Positions 17,231 through 26,170 of a stretch of DNA of 64,000 nucleotides are shown piece by piece. How positions within the stretch are numbered: the stretch's first letter is position 1; each line of letters begins with the position of its first letter. The translations under genes and the position numbers were made by a program. Origin of the DNA: Agrobacterium fabrum str. C58 (lineage in GTDB: Bacteria > Pseudomonadota > Alphaproteobacteria > Rhizobiales > Rhizobiaceae); NCBI RefSeq assembly GCF_000092025.1, contig NC_003063.2, positions 1,555,501 to 1,619,500 of the forward strand. Reading direction: 5' to 3'. The notes under the pieces are model-generated. The model was given only the letters and a program-made list of their open reading frames with translations. It was not told the DNA's origin and searched no databases.

Positions 17231-18286
17231 ATGCATGCAGTGTTCGACGGTCATAATGATGTGCTGCTTCGGTTGTGGCGCAACAGCAAGGCCGGTGCCG
17301 ATCCGGTGGCTGAATTCAAGAAAGGCACGCGCGAAGGCCATATCGATGGTCCGCGCGCCAGGGCAGGCGGTCTCGGTGGCGGCATCTGCGCTATCTATAT
17401 CCCATCAGGCGATCTGGTCCTGCAGGAACCGGACGAACAGGGCCATTACGACACGCCGCTCGCCGCGCCGCTGGAGCGCCAGCCTTCCCTCGATATCGCC
17501 ATGGAGAAAGCGGCGATTGCGCTGAGGCTCGATCGCGCCGGTGCCTGGCGGCTCTGCCGCTCCACGGCCGATATTCGCAAGGCCTTTGCCGAGGATATTT
17601 TCGCCGCCGTGCTGCACATGGAAGGCTGCGAGGCGATCGGTGCCGATCTTGACGCGCTGGAGGTGTTTTATGCCGCCGGCCTGCGCTCGCTCGGTCCGGT
17701 CTGGAGCCGGCACAATATTTTCGGCCATGGCGTTCCCTTCTCTTATCCCATGTCACCCGATACCGCGCCCGGTCTTACCGATGCCGGTTTCGCGCTGGTG
17801 AAGGAATGCAACCGGCTCGGCATTCTCATCGATCTCGCCCATATTACCGAAAAAGGCTTCTGGGATGTGGCAAAGACCACCAACCAGCCTTTGATCGCCA
17901 GCCATTCGAACGCACATGCGCTCACCCCCGTTGCCCGCAATCTCACCGACCGGCAGATGGATGCCATCAGGGAGAGCGGTGGGCTGGTGGGCCTCAACTA
18001 TGCCGTCACCATGCTCAGGCCCGATGGGCGTGACATTGCCGATACGCCGCTCTCCGACATGGTGCGCCATATCGACTACATGGTGGAACGCATGGGCATC
18101 GACTGCGTGGCGCTCGGATCGGATTTCGACGGCGCGACGGTACCTGTCGGCGTGGCCGATGCCAGCGGCAACCACAATCTGGTTGCGGCACTGAAATCGG
18201 CAGGCTACGGTGATGGAGAGCTTGCTAAAATCTGCCGGGAAAACTGGCTGCGTGTTTTGTCTCAGGCCTGGCACGAAGCGGCCTGA
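17231..18286 (+). CDS. Membrane-dipeptidase-type (M19) dipeptidase
   Basis: The 351-residue zinc enzyme of the renal dipeptidase family cleaves dipeptides, often with relaxed stereochemistry. Metal ligands are visible in FDGHNDVL (His8, Asp10), in the Glu of LHMEGCEAI and in the His residues of IASHSNAHAL. The end carries ALGSDFDGATVPVG. No signal peptide precedes the fold, so a cytosolic enzyme is likely. It lies 50 bp before the peptide-type importer genes on the same strand. The natural reading is uptake of a dipeptide followed by hydrolysis, with this gene probably the first of that operon. Confidence 0.9.
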   Translation: MHAVFDGHNDVLLRLWRNSKAGADPVAEFKKGTREGHIDGPRARAGGLGGGICAIYIPSGDLVLQEPDEQGHYDTPLAAPLERQPSLDIAMEKAAIALRLDRAGAWRLCRSTADIRKAFAEDIFAAVLHMEGCEAIGADLDALEVFYAAGLRSLGPVWSRHNIFGHGVPFSYPMSPDTAPGLTDAGFALVKECNRLGILIDLAHITEKGFWDVAKTTNQPLIASHSNAHALTPVARNLTDRQMDAIRESGGLVGLNYAVTMLRPDGRDIADTPLSDMVRHIDYMVERMGIDCVALGSDFDGATVPVGVADASGNHNLVAALKSAGYGDGELAKICRENWLRVLSQAWHEAA

Positions 18287-18336
18287 GAACAGTTTTAAGC
18301 GAACCAAATCAATCTTATAACAAAAGGGGAGATCCT

Positions 18337-19974
18337 ATGATCAAATCGCTCAACAAATCCATGCGGGTGCTTAGCACCAGCGCTGCCCTGTCGCTGATGA
18401 TGCTGTCGGCGCCGCACGCTTTCGCCGCCACGCCGGCCGACACTCTGGTCGAAGGTTTCGCCATCGATGACATCATCACGCTCGATCCGGGTGAGGCATT
18501 CGAACTGTCCGCCGCCGAAGTCACCGGTAACACCTACAGCAAGCTGGTCTCCATCGATCTCAACGACACGTCCAAGGTTATCGGCGATCTGGCCGAGAGC
18601 TGGACGACATCCGAGGATGGCCTGACATATACCTTCAAGCTGAAATCCGGCCTGAAATTCGCCTCCGGTAACCCGATCACCGCTGACGATGTGGCCTTCT
18701 CTTTCGAACGCGCCGTCAAGCTCGACAAGTCGCCGGCATTCCTGCTGACGCAGTTCGGCCTCAAGGGCGACAACGTCAATGAAAAAGCCAAGGCTGCGGA
18801 TGCAAACACCTTTGTGCTGACGGTCGACAAGCCTTACGCGCCGAGCTTCGTGCTGAACGTGCTGACGGCAACGGTCGCCGCCGTGGTGGACAAGAAGCTC
18901 ATCACCGAAAAGGCGAAGTCGGTTACGCCGAGCGCCGATTACAAATACGACACGGATTTCGGCAATGAATTCCTGAAGACCGGTTATGCCGGTTCCGGCC
19001 CCTACAAGATCCTTGGCTGGAAGGCCAACGAAGCGGTGATCCTCGAGGCCAACCCGAATTATTACGGCGAGAAGCCGAAGCTGAAGCGTGTCGTTTATCG
19101 CCACATGAAGGAAAGCTCCGGCCAGCGCCTGGCGCTTGAGAACGGCGATATCGACGTTGCCCGTAACCTCGAGCCCGGCGACATGGAAGCCGTTTCCAAG
19201 AAGGAAGGCCTTGCCGTCACGTCTGCGCCCAAGGGCACCGTTTATTACTTCAGCCTCAACCAGAAGAACGAGAACCTGAAGAAGCCGGAAGTCGTCGAAG
19301 CTCTGAAATATCTGGTCGATTATGACGCGATCGGCGCGACGATCATCAAGGGCATCGGTGAAGTTCACCAGACCTTCCTGCCGAAGGGCCAGCTCGGCGC
19401 GCTCGACGAGAACCCCTACAAGCTCGACGTTGCCAAGGCCAAGGAACTTCTCGCCAAGGCCGGCCTGAAGGACGGTTTCACCGTGACCATGGATGTGCGC
19501 AACACGCAGCCGGTGACCGGTATTGCCGAAAGCGTGCAGCAGACGCTGGCGCAGGCCGGCATCAAGCTGGAAATCATTCCCGGCGACGGCAAGCAGACCC
19601 TGACAAAATATCGCGCCCGCACGCATGATATCTATATCGGCCAGTGGGGCTCGGACTACTTCGACCCGAACTCGAATGCGGAAACCTTCACCATCAACTA
19701 CGACAATTCCGATGAAGGCAAGAACAAGACGCTCGCCTGGCGTAATGCCTGGGATGTTCCTGATCTGACCAAGGAAACCCAGTCGGCGCTGCTGGAAAAG
19801 GACACTGCCAAGCGTGCCGCCATCTATCAGAACCTGCAGAAGGAAGTTCTGGCGAAGGGTCCCTTCGTCATCATCTTCCAGCAGACGGAAGTTGCCGGTT
19901 ATTCCGCCAAGCTCAAGGGCCTGAAGCTCGGTCCGAGCTTTGACACCAACTACGTCTATACGATCTCCAAGTAA
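18337..19974 (+). CDS. Peptide-type ABC importer binding protein (DppA/OppA-like)
   Basis: The 545-residue product carries a signal peptide of about 30 residues ending AFA-ATP. The mature protein is an SBP family 5 (cluster C) protein, with the block DLAESWTTSEDGLTYTFKLK near the N terminus and GQWGSDYFDPNSNAET in the C-terminal half. It captures a di/oligopeptide or similar ligand in the periplasm. GGGGAG lies upstream of the ATG. It is followed by two permeases and two ATPases and preceded by the M19 dipeptidase gene. Confidence 0.92.
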   Translation: MIKSLNKSMRVLSTSAALSLMMLSAPHAFAATPADTLVEGFAIDDIITLDPGEAFELSAAEVTGNTYSKLVSIDLNDTSKVIGDLAESWTTSEDGLTYTFKLKSGLKFASGNPITADDVAFSFERAVKLDKSPAFLLTQFGLKGDNVNEKAKAADANTFVLTVDKPYAPSFVLNVLTATVAAVVDKKLITEKAKSVTPSADYKYDTDFGNEFLKTGYAGSGPYKILGWKANEAVILEANPNYYGEKPKLKRVVYRHMKESSGQRLALENGDIDVARNLEPGDMEAVSKKEGLAVTSAPKGTVYYFSLNQKNENLKKPEVVEALKYLVDYDAIGATIIKGIGEVHQTFLPKGQLGALDENPYKLDVAKAKELLAKAGLKDGFTVTMDVRNTQPVTGIAESVQQTLAQAGIKLEIIPGDGKQTLTKYRARTHDIYIGQWGSDYFDPNSNAETFTINYDNSDEGKNKTLAWRNAWDVPDLTKETQSALLEKDTAKRAAIYQNLQKEVLAKGPFVIIFQQTEVAGYSAKLKGLKLGPSFDTNYVYTISK

Positions 19975-19995
19975 TGATCCGGAAGGGTCGGTCTC

Positions 19996-21063
19996 TTGAG
20001 CATCGTTGAAGCAAACAGCAGGGCGAGGCAGGGCAAACGCCGTGCCAACGCCCGTGCTAAGGCCATTATCGGCTTCGCCCTTACCGTCATCACCACCTTT
20101 CTGGGGTTGATGGCGGTTACATTTTTTATTGGCCGTGTCGTGCCGATCGATCCCGCACTGGCGATCGTCGGCGACCGTGCGCCTGCGCATGTGGTCGAGC
20201 GGGTGCGCGAGCAGCTCGGCCTCAACCTGCCGCTCTGGCAGCAGTTCTTCCTTTATCTGAAACAGGCGCTTTCGGGTGATTTCGGCATCTCCGTCCTCAC
20301 CACCAATCCTGTCATGGAAGATATCAAGCGGGTGTTTCCGGCGACGATCGAGCTTGCCACGATCGGCACCATCATCGGTGCCGTCTTCGGCATTCCGCTC
20401 GGTGTGCTCGCTGCCGTGAAACGCGGCAGCTTTGCCGACCAGGTCGTTCGCGTCATCGGCCTTATCGGCTATTCCGTGCCAATCTTCTGGCTTGGCCTCC
20501 TGGCGCTGCTGGTGTTTTACGCCCGGCTGCAATGGGTGGCTTATCCCGGCCGCATGGATATCGTCTACGAATTCACCTTCACGCCGGTCACGGGATTTTT
20601 CCTGATCGACGCGATCTGGCAGCGGCAATGGGACGTGTTGTGGGATCTGTTCCGCCACATCATCCTGCCCGCCTCGCTGCTCGGCTATTTTTCGCTGGCC
20701 TATATCAGCCGCATGACGCGCTCCTTCATGCTGAACGAGCTTAGCCAGGAATATATTGTCGCGGCCCGCGCCAAGGGGCTTTCGGAAACCCGCATCATCT
20801 GGCTCCACGCGCTGCGTAACGCCGCTGTGCCGTTGGTGACAGTGATTGCGCTGTCTTACGCTGGCCTGCTGGAAGGGTCGGTGTTGACCGAAACCATCTT
20901 CGCCTGGCCGGGGCTCGGCCTCTACATCACCAATTCCCTGCAGAATGCGGATATGAATGCCGTTCTCGGCGGCACGATCGTGATCGGCGCCATTTTCGTC
21001 GGCATCAATCTCTTCTCCGATCTGCTTTACCGGACGCTCGACCCAAGGACGCGCAGCCGATGA
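19996..21063 (+). CDS. Peptide-type ABC importer permease (DppB-like)
   Basis: The 355-residue permease starts at TTG (19996) after GGAAGGGTCGG. The N-terminal tail is basic (SRARQGKRRANARAK) before the first membrane segment. The DppB signature is present (GDFGISVLTTNPVMEDI; ARAKGLSETRIIWLHALRNAAVP is the EAA loop). It overlaps the following permease gene in ATGA. Confidence 0.91.
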   Translation: MSIVEANSRARQGKRRANARAKAIIGFALTVITTFLGLMAVTFFIGRVVPIDPALAIVGDRAPAHVVERVREQLGLNLPLWQQFFLYLKQALSGDFGISVLTTNPVMEDIKRVFPATIELATIGTIIGAVFGIPLGVLAAVKRGSFADQVVRVIGLIGYSVPIFWLGLLALLVFYARLQWVAYPGRMDIVYEFTFTPVTGFFLIDAIWQRQWDVLWDLFRHIILPASLLGYFSLAYISRMTRSFMLNELSQEYIVAARAKGLSETRIIWLHALRNAAVPLVTVIALSYAGLLEGSVLTETIFAWPGLGLYITNSLQNADMNAVLGGTIVIGAIFVGINLFSDLLYRTLDPRTRSR

Positions 21064-21992
21064 CGATTTTGACAGATACACTCAAACCCTATAGCCGCGA
21101 ATGGCTGCTCTCCGACCGGCCGACTTCCCGCAAGCAGGCCCGCCTTGGCCGGGCCTATGTCATCTGGCGGCGGTTTTCGGAAAACCGGCTGGCGCTGCTT
21201 GGGCTCGTCATCATCATCGCGCTGCTGTTCGTGGCGCTGTTTGCCGATGTGTTGGCGCCGCACAATCCGGTGCAGGGTGACCTGCGCAATGCCCGGCTTC
21301 TGCCGCCCGGCACTGCGGGTTATCTGCTCGGCACCGATGATCAAGGGCGCGATATTCTCTCGCGTCTCATCCACGGTTCGCGGCTCACTTTGTTCGTGGT
21401 TCTGCTGGTGGCGATTATCGCCGCGCCCATCGGGCTGATCGTCGGCACCGTCTCGGGTTATGCCGGGGGCTGGGTCGATGCCATTCTGATGCGCATCACC
21501 GATATTTTTCTTGCCTTCCCAAAGCTGGTTCTGGCGCTGGCGCTGGTGGCGGCGCTTGGGCCGGGCATCGAAAACGCGGTACTGGCCATTGCGGTCACCT
21601 CATGGCCACCCTATGCGCGCATCGCCCGCGCTGAAACCATGACGTTCCGCAATTCCGATTTCATCGCGGCCGTGAAGCTCATGGGGGCATCGCCCTTCCG
21701 TATTGTCCTCAAACACGTCATGCCGCTCTGCCTGTCGTCGCTCATCGTGCGTGTGACGCTGGATATGGCCGGCATCATCCTCACCGCTGCCGGTCTCGGC
21801 TTCCTCGGCCTTGGTGCCCAGCCGCCGCTGCCGGAATGGGGTGCGATGATCGCCTCGGGACGCCGCTTCATTCTCGATCAATGGTGGGTGGCGGCCATGC
21901 CGGGTATCGCGATCCTGATCGTCAGCCTTGGTTTCAACCTTCTGGGCGATGGCCTGCGTGATGCGCTTGATCCCAAGGAGGCGAACCAATGA
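21060..21992 (+). CDS. Peptide-type ABC importer permease (DppC-like)
   Basis: The 310-residue second permease has the DppC features: an N-terminal cytoplasmic segment, LLGTDDQGRDILSRLIHGSR, and the EAA loop RNSDFIAAVKLMGASPFRIVLKHVMP. It is joined to the DppB-like gene by ATGA and to the next ATPase gene by ATGA. Confidence 0.92.
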   Translation: MTILTDTLKPYSREWLLSDRPTSRKQARLGRAYVIWRRFSENRLALLGLVIIIALLFVALFADVLAPHNPVQGDLRNARLLPPGTAGYLLGTDDQGRDILSRLIHGSRLTLFVVLLVAIIAAPIGLIVGTVSGYAGGWVDAILMRITDIFLAFPKLVLALALVAALGPGIENAVLAIAVTSWPPYARIARAETMTFRNSDFIAAVKLMGASPFRIVLKHVMPLCLSSLIVRVTLDMAGIILTAAGLGFLGLGAQPPLPEWGAMIASGRRFILDQWWVAAMPGIAILIVSLGFNLLGDGLRDALDPKEANQ

Positions 21993-22825
21993 GCGCGCCG
22001 CTTCTGACTGTCGAGAACCTGCGCGTTTCCTTCCCCACCCGCACCGGGCTGGTGGAGGCGGTGCGCGGCGTGTCCTTCACGCTCGGCCGCGAGCGTCTTG
22101 GTATCGTCGGAGAATCCGGCTCCGGCAAGTCGCAGACCGGCCGCGCCATCATGGGGCTGACGCCGAAAAGCGCGCGCATCGAGGCTGATACCCTGCGTTT
22201 CGGCGATATCGATCTGCTCAAGGCGTCTGCAAAAGAACGGCGGATCATGCGCGGCAAGCGCATGGCCATGATCCTGCAGGACCCAAAATATTCGCTGAAC
22301 CCGGTCATGACCATCGGCCGCCAGATCATGGAAACCCTGCGGACCCATGAAAAGATCGGCAGCGGCGAGGCGCGTCAGCGCACGCTTGCCATGCTCGAAG
22401 CCGTGCAGATCCGCGACCCCGAGCGCGTCTTCGATCTTTATCCGCACGAGGTTTCCGGCGGTATGGGCCAGCGTGTCATGATCGCCATGATGCTGGTCTG
22501 CGGCCCGGAACTGCTGATCGCCGATGAACCGACTTCGGCGCTCGATGTGACGGTGCAGCTGGAAGTGCTCGATATTCTCGACAAGCTGGTGCGCGACCGC
22601 GGCATGGGGCTGATCTTTGTCAGCCATGATCTTCGGCTCGTGTCCTCCTTCTGCGACCGGGTTCTGGTCATGTATGCCGGCAAGGTGGTGGAGGAGCTTT
22701 CTTCCGCCAACCTCAAGGAAGCGAAACATCCCTACACGCAGGGTCTGTTGAACTGCCTGCCGGAAATTGGCGGCCATCGCCATCCGCTGCCGGTTCTGGA
22801 ACGCAAGCCGGAGTGGCGCGCATGA
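21989..22825 (+). CDS. Peptide-type ABC importer ATPase 1 (DppD-like)
   Basis: The 278-residue ATPase has Walker [11 protein letters not shown]-loop ILQDPKYSLNPVMTIG, signature VSGGMGQRVMIAM (Met-Gly in place of the usual Gln/Met-Arg) and Walker [13 protein letters not shown]. The peptide-transporter tail HPYTQGLLNCLPEI is present, cut a little shorter than in many DppD proteins. It overlaps its neighbours at both ends. Confidence 0.92.
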   Translation: MSAPLLTVENLRVSFPTRTGLVEAVRGVSFTLGRERLGIVGESGSGKSQTGRAIMGLTPKSARIEADTLRFGDIDLLKASAKERRIMRGKRMAMILQDPKYSLNPVMTIGRQIMETLRTHEKIGSGEARQRTLAMLEAVQIRDPERVFDLYPHEVSGGMGQRVMIAMMLVCGPELLIADEPTSALDVTVQLEVLDILDKLVRDRGMGLIFVSHDLRLVSSFCDRVLVMYAGKVVEELSSANLKEAKHPYTQGLLNCLPEIGGHRHPLPVLERKPEWRA

Positions 22826-23571
22826 GCACAGTTCTTTCCATCAGAGACATGGTGGTGGATTTCGACGGTTACATTGCGCTCGACAGCGTCAGCGTCGATG
22901 TCGCCGAGGGTGAGTCCTTCGGCATCGTCGGCGAATCCGGTTCCGGCAAATCGACCCTGCTGCGCGCCATTGCGGGCCTCAACCATTTCGATGAGGGCTC
23001 GCTGATGGTGGCGGGGCGCTCCTATTCCAGCAAGCACCGCGACAAGAGCTTTTACAGCGACGTGCAGATGGTGTTTCAGGACCCCTATGGCTCGCTTCAC
23101 CCGCGCCAGACGGTGGATGCGCTGCTGCTGGAACCGCTCGTCATCCATGGTCTCGACAATCGCGAGCAGCGCATTGCCCGGGCGCTGGACGAGGTTGGCC
23201 TCGGTTCCGGTTTCCGCTTCCGTTATTCGCACCAGCTGTCCGGCGGCCAGCGCCAGCGCATCGCCATTGCCCGCGCGCTGATCGTCGAGCCGAAAATCCT
23301 GCTGCTGGATGAGCCGACATCGGCGCTCGACGCTTCCATTCAGGCGGAAATCCTCAACCTGCTCGAACAGGCCCGCAAGGACCGCAACCTTACCTTTGTC
23401 ATGGTCAGCCACGATCTCGGCGTCATCAGCCATATGTGCGATCGGCTGGCGGTGATGAAAAGCGGCAAAGTGGTGGAAATGCTGGAGGCCGGGGCGCTGG
23501 AAAGCCGCGAATTTACCGCAGATTATACCCGCCAGCTGCTGGTGGCGAGCGAGGGTTTCAAGCGCGCTTGA
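22822..23571 (+). CDS. Peptide-type ABC importer ATPase 2 (DppF-like)
   Basis: The 249-residue ATPase has Walker [14 protein letters not shown]-loop FQDPYGSLHPRQTV, signature [15 protein letters not shown] and Walker B LLLDEPTSALDAS. The start codon is in the ATGA overlap with ATPase 1. It is shorter than typical DppF because the C-terminal peptide-transport extension is reduced. It ends the operon; the IS element begins 40 bp later. Confidence 0.92.
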   Translation: MSTVLSIRDMVVDFDGYIALDSVSVDVAEGESFGIVGESGSGKSTLLRAIAGLNHFDEGSLMVAGRSYSSKHRDKSFYSDVQMVFQDPYGSLHPRQTVDALLLEPLVIHGLDNREQRIARALDEVGLGSGFRFRYSHQLSGGQRQRIAIARALIVEPKILLLDEPTSALDASIQAEILNLLEQARKDRNLTFVMVSHDLGVISHMCDRLAVMKSGKVVEMLEAGALESREFTADYTRQLLVASEGFKRA

Positions 23572-23592
23572 TTGGCGAGAGAGTGCCGCTCG

Positions 23593-23610
23593 TTTCTTCT
23601 CCCCGCCGGG
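23593..23610. repeat. Left fragment of the RIME-like repeat split by the IS
   Basis: TTTCTTCTCCCCGCCGGG is the first arm of the mosaic palindrome that resumes at 24822. Joining 23593-23610 to 24831-24939 restores an unbroken repeat of about 127 bp, like the copy at 35488-35610. Confidence 0.75.
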
Positions 23611-24821
23611 GGCCGTTGCAAAATTCGACGATTGTGATTCACTCCTGTCAGGTTGATGGGAGATGTTGGGATGTCGGTTCGCGACAGCAGGCAGTTCAGT
23701 TTTGTCGAAGCGCTGATGCCGCAGGCGAAGGGTGCCGGCCGGCTTGAGCGTTTGTCGGGTGTGGTGAAGTGGTATCGGTTCGAGAAGCTTCTTGCGCGTC
23801 TGCGCGACGACCAGGGCGCCGGTCGTCCGGCATACAAACCGCTGGTGATGTTCAAGGCGCTGCTGTTGCAGTCGCTTTATGGGCTTTCCGACATGGAACT
23901 CGAGGAGGCGCTTGGCGACCGGCTGTCGTTCAAACGCTTTGTCGGGCTTGCGCTGGAGGAAACGGTTCCCGATCATTCCACGCTTTGCCGCTTTCGCAAT
24001 CTGCTGATCGGAAAAGACCTTCTGGAGAAGCTGTTTGGCGAACTCGACCGTCAACTCGATGCCGCCGGCCTGATCCTGCGACGCGGCACGATGCTGGACG
24101 CAACGATCATCGAAACGGCGGCGGCGCGACCGCCCAGCGGGCGCAATCGCGACCTCGATGAGGCGGCGGCCCTTGCGGATCCGCATGAGCAGGAAGAGCA
24201 TGGCCCTGCACACGATGCGGATGCCCGTTTCGTCCGCCACGCGGGTAAAACCGGCTCGGCCTATGGCTACAAGGCGCATGTCGGCGTCGATGAGGGCTCA
24301 GGCCTGATCCGCAGGATCATCACCACGCCGGCCAATGTCAACGACACCGTCGTCGCCGACATGCTGGTCGTGGGCGACGAGGCCTATGTTCTGGCGGATG
24401 GGGCGTATCACACGCATGGACGGGAGAAAGAGCTGAAGGCGCGCGGGATCAAGCCGCGGCTGATGCGCCGGCCGAACCGGCATCATCGTATGCTGTCGCC
24501 GCGGCTTGCCCGCTTCAACCTGCTGATCTCGAGGCGTCGCTCAGCTGTCGAAACGACGTTCGCCACGCTGAAGAACCGGATGGGGCTTGATGTGATCCGC
24601 TACCGTGGACTTGCCAAGGCGACGGCCCAGGTGCTGCTGGCGGCGATGGCCTTCAACATGCGTCGCTGGGTGACTTTGACGACACCTGCAAGGCCGCACT
24701 GCGCCTGAAAACCACCCAGAGCATCCTCAAACAACCCAAAGCCCGCCACAGACACAGGCGGGCCGGGAAAATGCGGCTGAAAACATCAGGAGACTCTCAG
24801 GCGACGGATTACGCAACGGCC
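23611..24821 (+). mobile_element. IS5-family insertion sequence, intact, 1211 bp
   Basis: The left end GGCCGTTGCAAAATTCGACG and the inverted right end GGCCGTTGCGTAATCCGTCG match at 16 of 20 positions. The element is bracketed by CCCGCCGGG on both sides (23602-23610 and 24822-24830), a 9-bp target duplication. Nine bases would fit the IS903-like branch, but the target is itself palindromic, so a base or two of ambiguity remains. It carries one transposase gene with no frameshift and appears complete. Confidence 0.85.
23671..24708 (+). CDS. IS5-family transposase
   Basis: The 345-residue transposase has the N-terminal DUF772-type domain (YKPLVMFKALLLQSLYGLSD, then DRLSFKRFVGL and DHSTLCRFRN). 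The DDE catalytic core shows Asp in MLDATIIETAA, Asp in VLADGAYHT and Glu in SAVETTFATLKNRMG. The start at 23671 follows GGGAGATGTTGGG; an ATG at 23653 is possible. The frame is intact from end to end, so the element may still be active. Confidence 0.93.
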   Translation: MSVRDSRQFSFVEALMPQAKGAGRLERLSGVVKWYRFEKLLARLRDDQGAGRPAYKPLVMFKALLLQSLYGLSDMELEEALGDRLSFKRFVGLALEETVPDHSTLCRFRNLLIGKDLLEKLFGELDRQLDAAGLILRRGTMLDATIIETAAARPPSGRNRDLDEAAALADPHEQEEHGPAHDADARFVRHAGKTGSAYGYKAHVGVDEGSGLIRRIITTPANVNDTVVADMLVVGDEAYVLADGAYHTHGREKELKARGIKPRLMRRPNRHHRMLSPRLARFNLLISRRRSAVETTFATLKNRMGLDVIRYRGLAKATAQVLLAAMAFNMRRWVTLTTPARPHCA

Positions 24822-24939
24822 CCCGCCGGGGAGAAGATGCCCCGAAGTGGCAGATGAGGGGGCCAGCTCTCCGCATCTCTCTGCCGTCGCCCCCTCATCC
24901 GGCGCTACGCGCCACCTTCTCCCCGGCGGGGAGAAGAAA
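24822..24939. repeat. Right fragment of the IS-interrupted RIME-like repeat
   Basis: It holds the right duplication plus the rest of the mosaic: GGGGAGAAG, a central palindrome (GATGAGGGGGC paired with CGCCCCCTCATC) and the closing hairpin TTCTCCCCGGCGGGGAGAA. The arrangement is the same as in the copy at 35488-35610. Confidence 0.7.
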
Positions 24940-25058
24940 CGACCTGCAACCTCTCGCTTCTTATGCGCCGTCAACGTCCCGGCCGATGTATTCTCTCTCC
25001 CCGCCGCGGTGGTATGCTGGCCGCCAACACCGGCCCACGCGAACAAGGTCTCCACCCC

Positions 25059-25961
25059 ATGCAACTGCGCGCCTTGATGTATTTCGACGAACTCGTCCGC
25101 ACCAATTCCATGCGCGCCGCGGCGGAAAACCTGAATGTCGCGCCGACGGCGGTGAGCCGGCAGATCGAGAACCTCGAATATTATTTCGGCTCGCCGCTGG
25201 TGGAGCGCTCCAGCCGCGGTGTGAAGCTGACAGCGGCGGGTGAACTGCTCGCCGCACGCGCCGGCAAGACATTGCGCGAGCTCGACCATGTGCACCGGCT
25301 GATCGACGATCTCAAAGGCCTGCAACGCGGCCGGGTCACGGTCTATGCCAATGGCGCGACGGTGGCGAACCTTCTCGCCCCCGTGCTGGCGCAGTTCAGT
25401 CTGAAATATCCGAAGCTGCGCTTCGAGGTGCATATTACCAGCGCCCGGCAGGCTATGGAGGCGCTGGGTGCGGCGGAAGCGGACCTCGTCGTCAGCCTGT
25501 TTGCACCGAAGCTTTCGGGTGTGAAGGTGCGCTCGCGTACCCGTATCAGTTACGATGTCATCTTCCCCGCCGGCCACGCGCTCGCCGCCCAGCCGGAAGT
25601 CTCGCTGAAGGAACTGGCCGGCATGCCGCTTGCCCTGCCGGACAAGAGTTTTGCCGCGCGTCAGGCCTTCGATACACTCTTTGCCGATGCCGGCATCGAG
25701 CTTGATCCCGTCTTCATCACCAGCTCGCTGGAAATGCTGAAGGAACTGGTGCTGGGAAACGCCGCCGCCACGCTGTTGCCGGCGCTTTCGGTGGCGCGCG
25801 AAATCCGCAGCGGCCAGATGGTCGCCGTTCCGCTAGCCGGCAAGAAGGGTATCCATACGCAGATCGATCTCTGCGTTGCGCCTGATCGGCAATTGTCTTT
25901 CGCCGCCTCCAAACTTGCCGATTTCATCGAGCGTTTCATGCGCGAGGCAACGGCGGGCTAG
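25059..25961 (+). CDS. LysR-family transcriptional regulator
   Basis: The 300-residue product has the LysR HTH at its N terminus (ALMYFDELVRTNSMRAAAENL, then TAVSRQIENLEYYFGSPLVERS) and an effector domain from about residue 90. The ATG at 25059 was chosen because the HTH begins immediately after it and AAGG precedes it. It lies directly upstream of, and on the same strand as, the second peptide-type importer, so it may govern that island. A partial repeat arm follows its stop. Confidence 0.88.
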   Translation: MQLRALMYFDELVRTNSMRAAAENLNVAPTAVSRQIENLEYYFGSPLVERSSRGVKLTAAGELLAARAGKTLRELDHVHRLIDDLKGLQRGRVTVYANGATVANLLAPVLAQFSLKYPKLRFEVHITSARQAMEALGAAEADLVVSLFAPKLSGVKVRSRTRISYDVIFPAGHALAAQPEVSLKELAGMPLALPDKSFAARQAFDTLFADAGIELDPVFITSSLEMLKELVLGNAAATLLPALSVAREIRSGQMVAVPLAGKKGIHTQIDLCVAPDRQLSFAASKLADFIERFMREATAG

Positions 25962-25985
25962 TTTCTTCTTCCCGCCGGGGAGAGG
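25962..25985. repeat. Single RIME-like arm
   Basis: TTTCTTCTTCCCGCCGGGGAGAGG matches one terminal arm of the RIME-like mosaic. It lies right after the LysR stop and may end that transcript. Confidence 0.5.
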
Positions 25986-26037
25986 TATAGGCCAGCATGG
26001 AGAATTACCCACCAAGGTTGATTTCGACCGGCAATTT

Positions 26038-26085
26038 CGTGTAGCCATTTCAGCTACACGGAGCACACAAAAACGGAGATTGTGT
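26038..26085 (+). promoter_or_regulatory. Tandem hairpins upstream of the binding-protein gene
   Basis: The first is a perfect 8-bp stem CGTGTAGC/GCTACACG (26038-26060). A second stem of seven pairs follows (GCACACA with TGTGTGC, about 26063-26090). They lie 80-130 bp before the start of the importer gene. I do not recognise a known riboswitch here; an operator or attenuating leader is possible. Confidence 0.35.
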
Positions 26086-26170
26086 GTGCGCCTGCAACAT
26101 GACACTCTTTTTGCAACGGGTGGTCTTTGGAAGGGCAAAAATGCCCCGGCCGCCAGACAGGGGACTAAGG

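Noticed and set aside
18295..21081. A 928-codon open frame on the minus strand opposite the peptide importer genes
   Set aside because: It is antisense to a complete binding protein and two permeases with clear family motifs. It has a low-complexity, Arg/Asp/His-rich composition, the usual shadow of GC-rich coding DNA.
22732..24279. A long minus-strand frame across dppF and the IS left end
   Set aside because: It crosses the IS boundary and the target duplication, so it cannot be an old gene; the plus-strand frames are clear.
23593..24939. The IS as evidence that the neighbouring importer was acquired with it
   Set aside because: There is only one IS copy, and it lies in an intergenic repeat that exists elsewhere in the window without an IS. 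A composite transposon is not supported.
26030..26170. Possible riboswitch before the second binding-protein gene
   Set aside because: Two simple hairpins are present, but no conserved core of a riboswitch class I know was recognised. It is kept only as a low-confidence regulatory feature.
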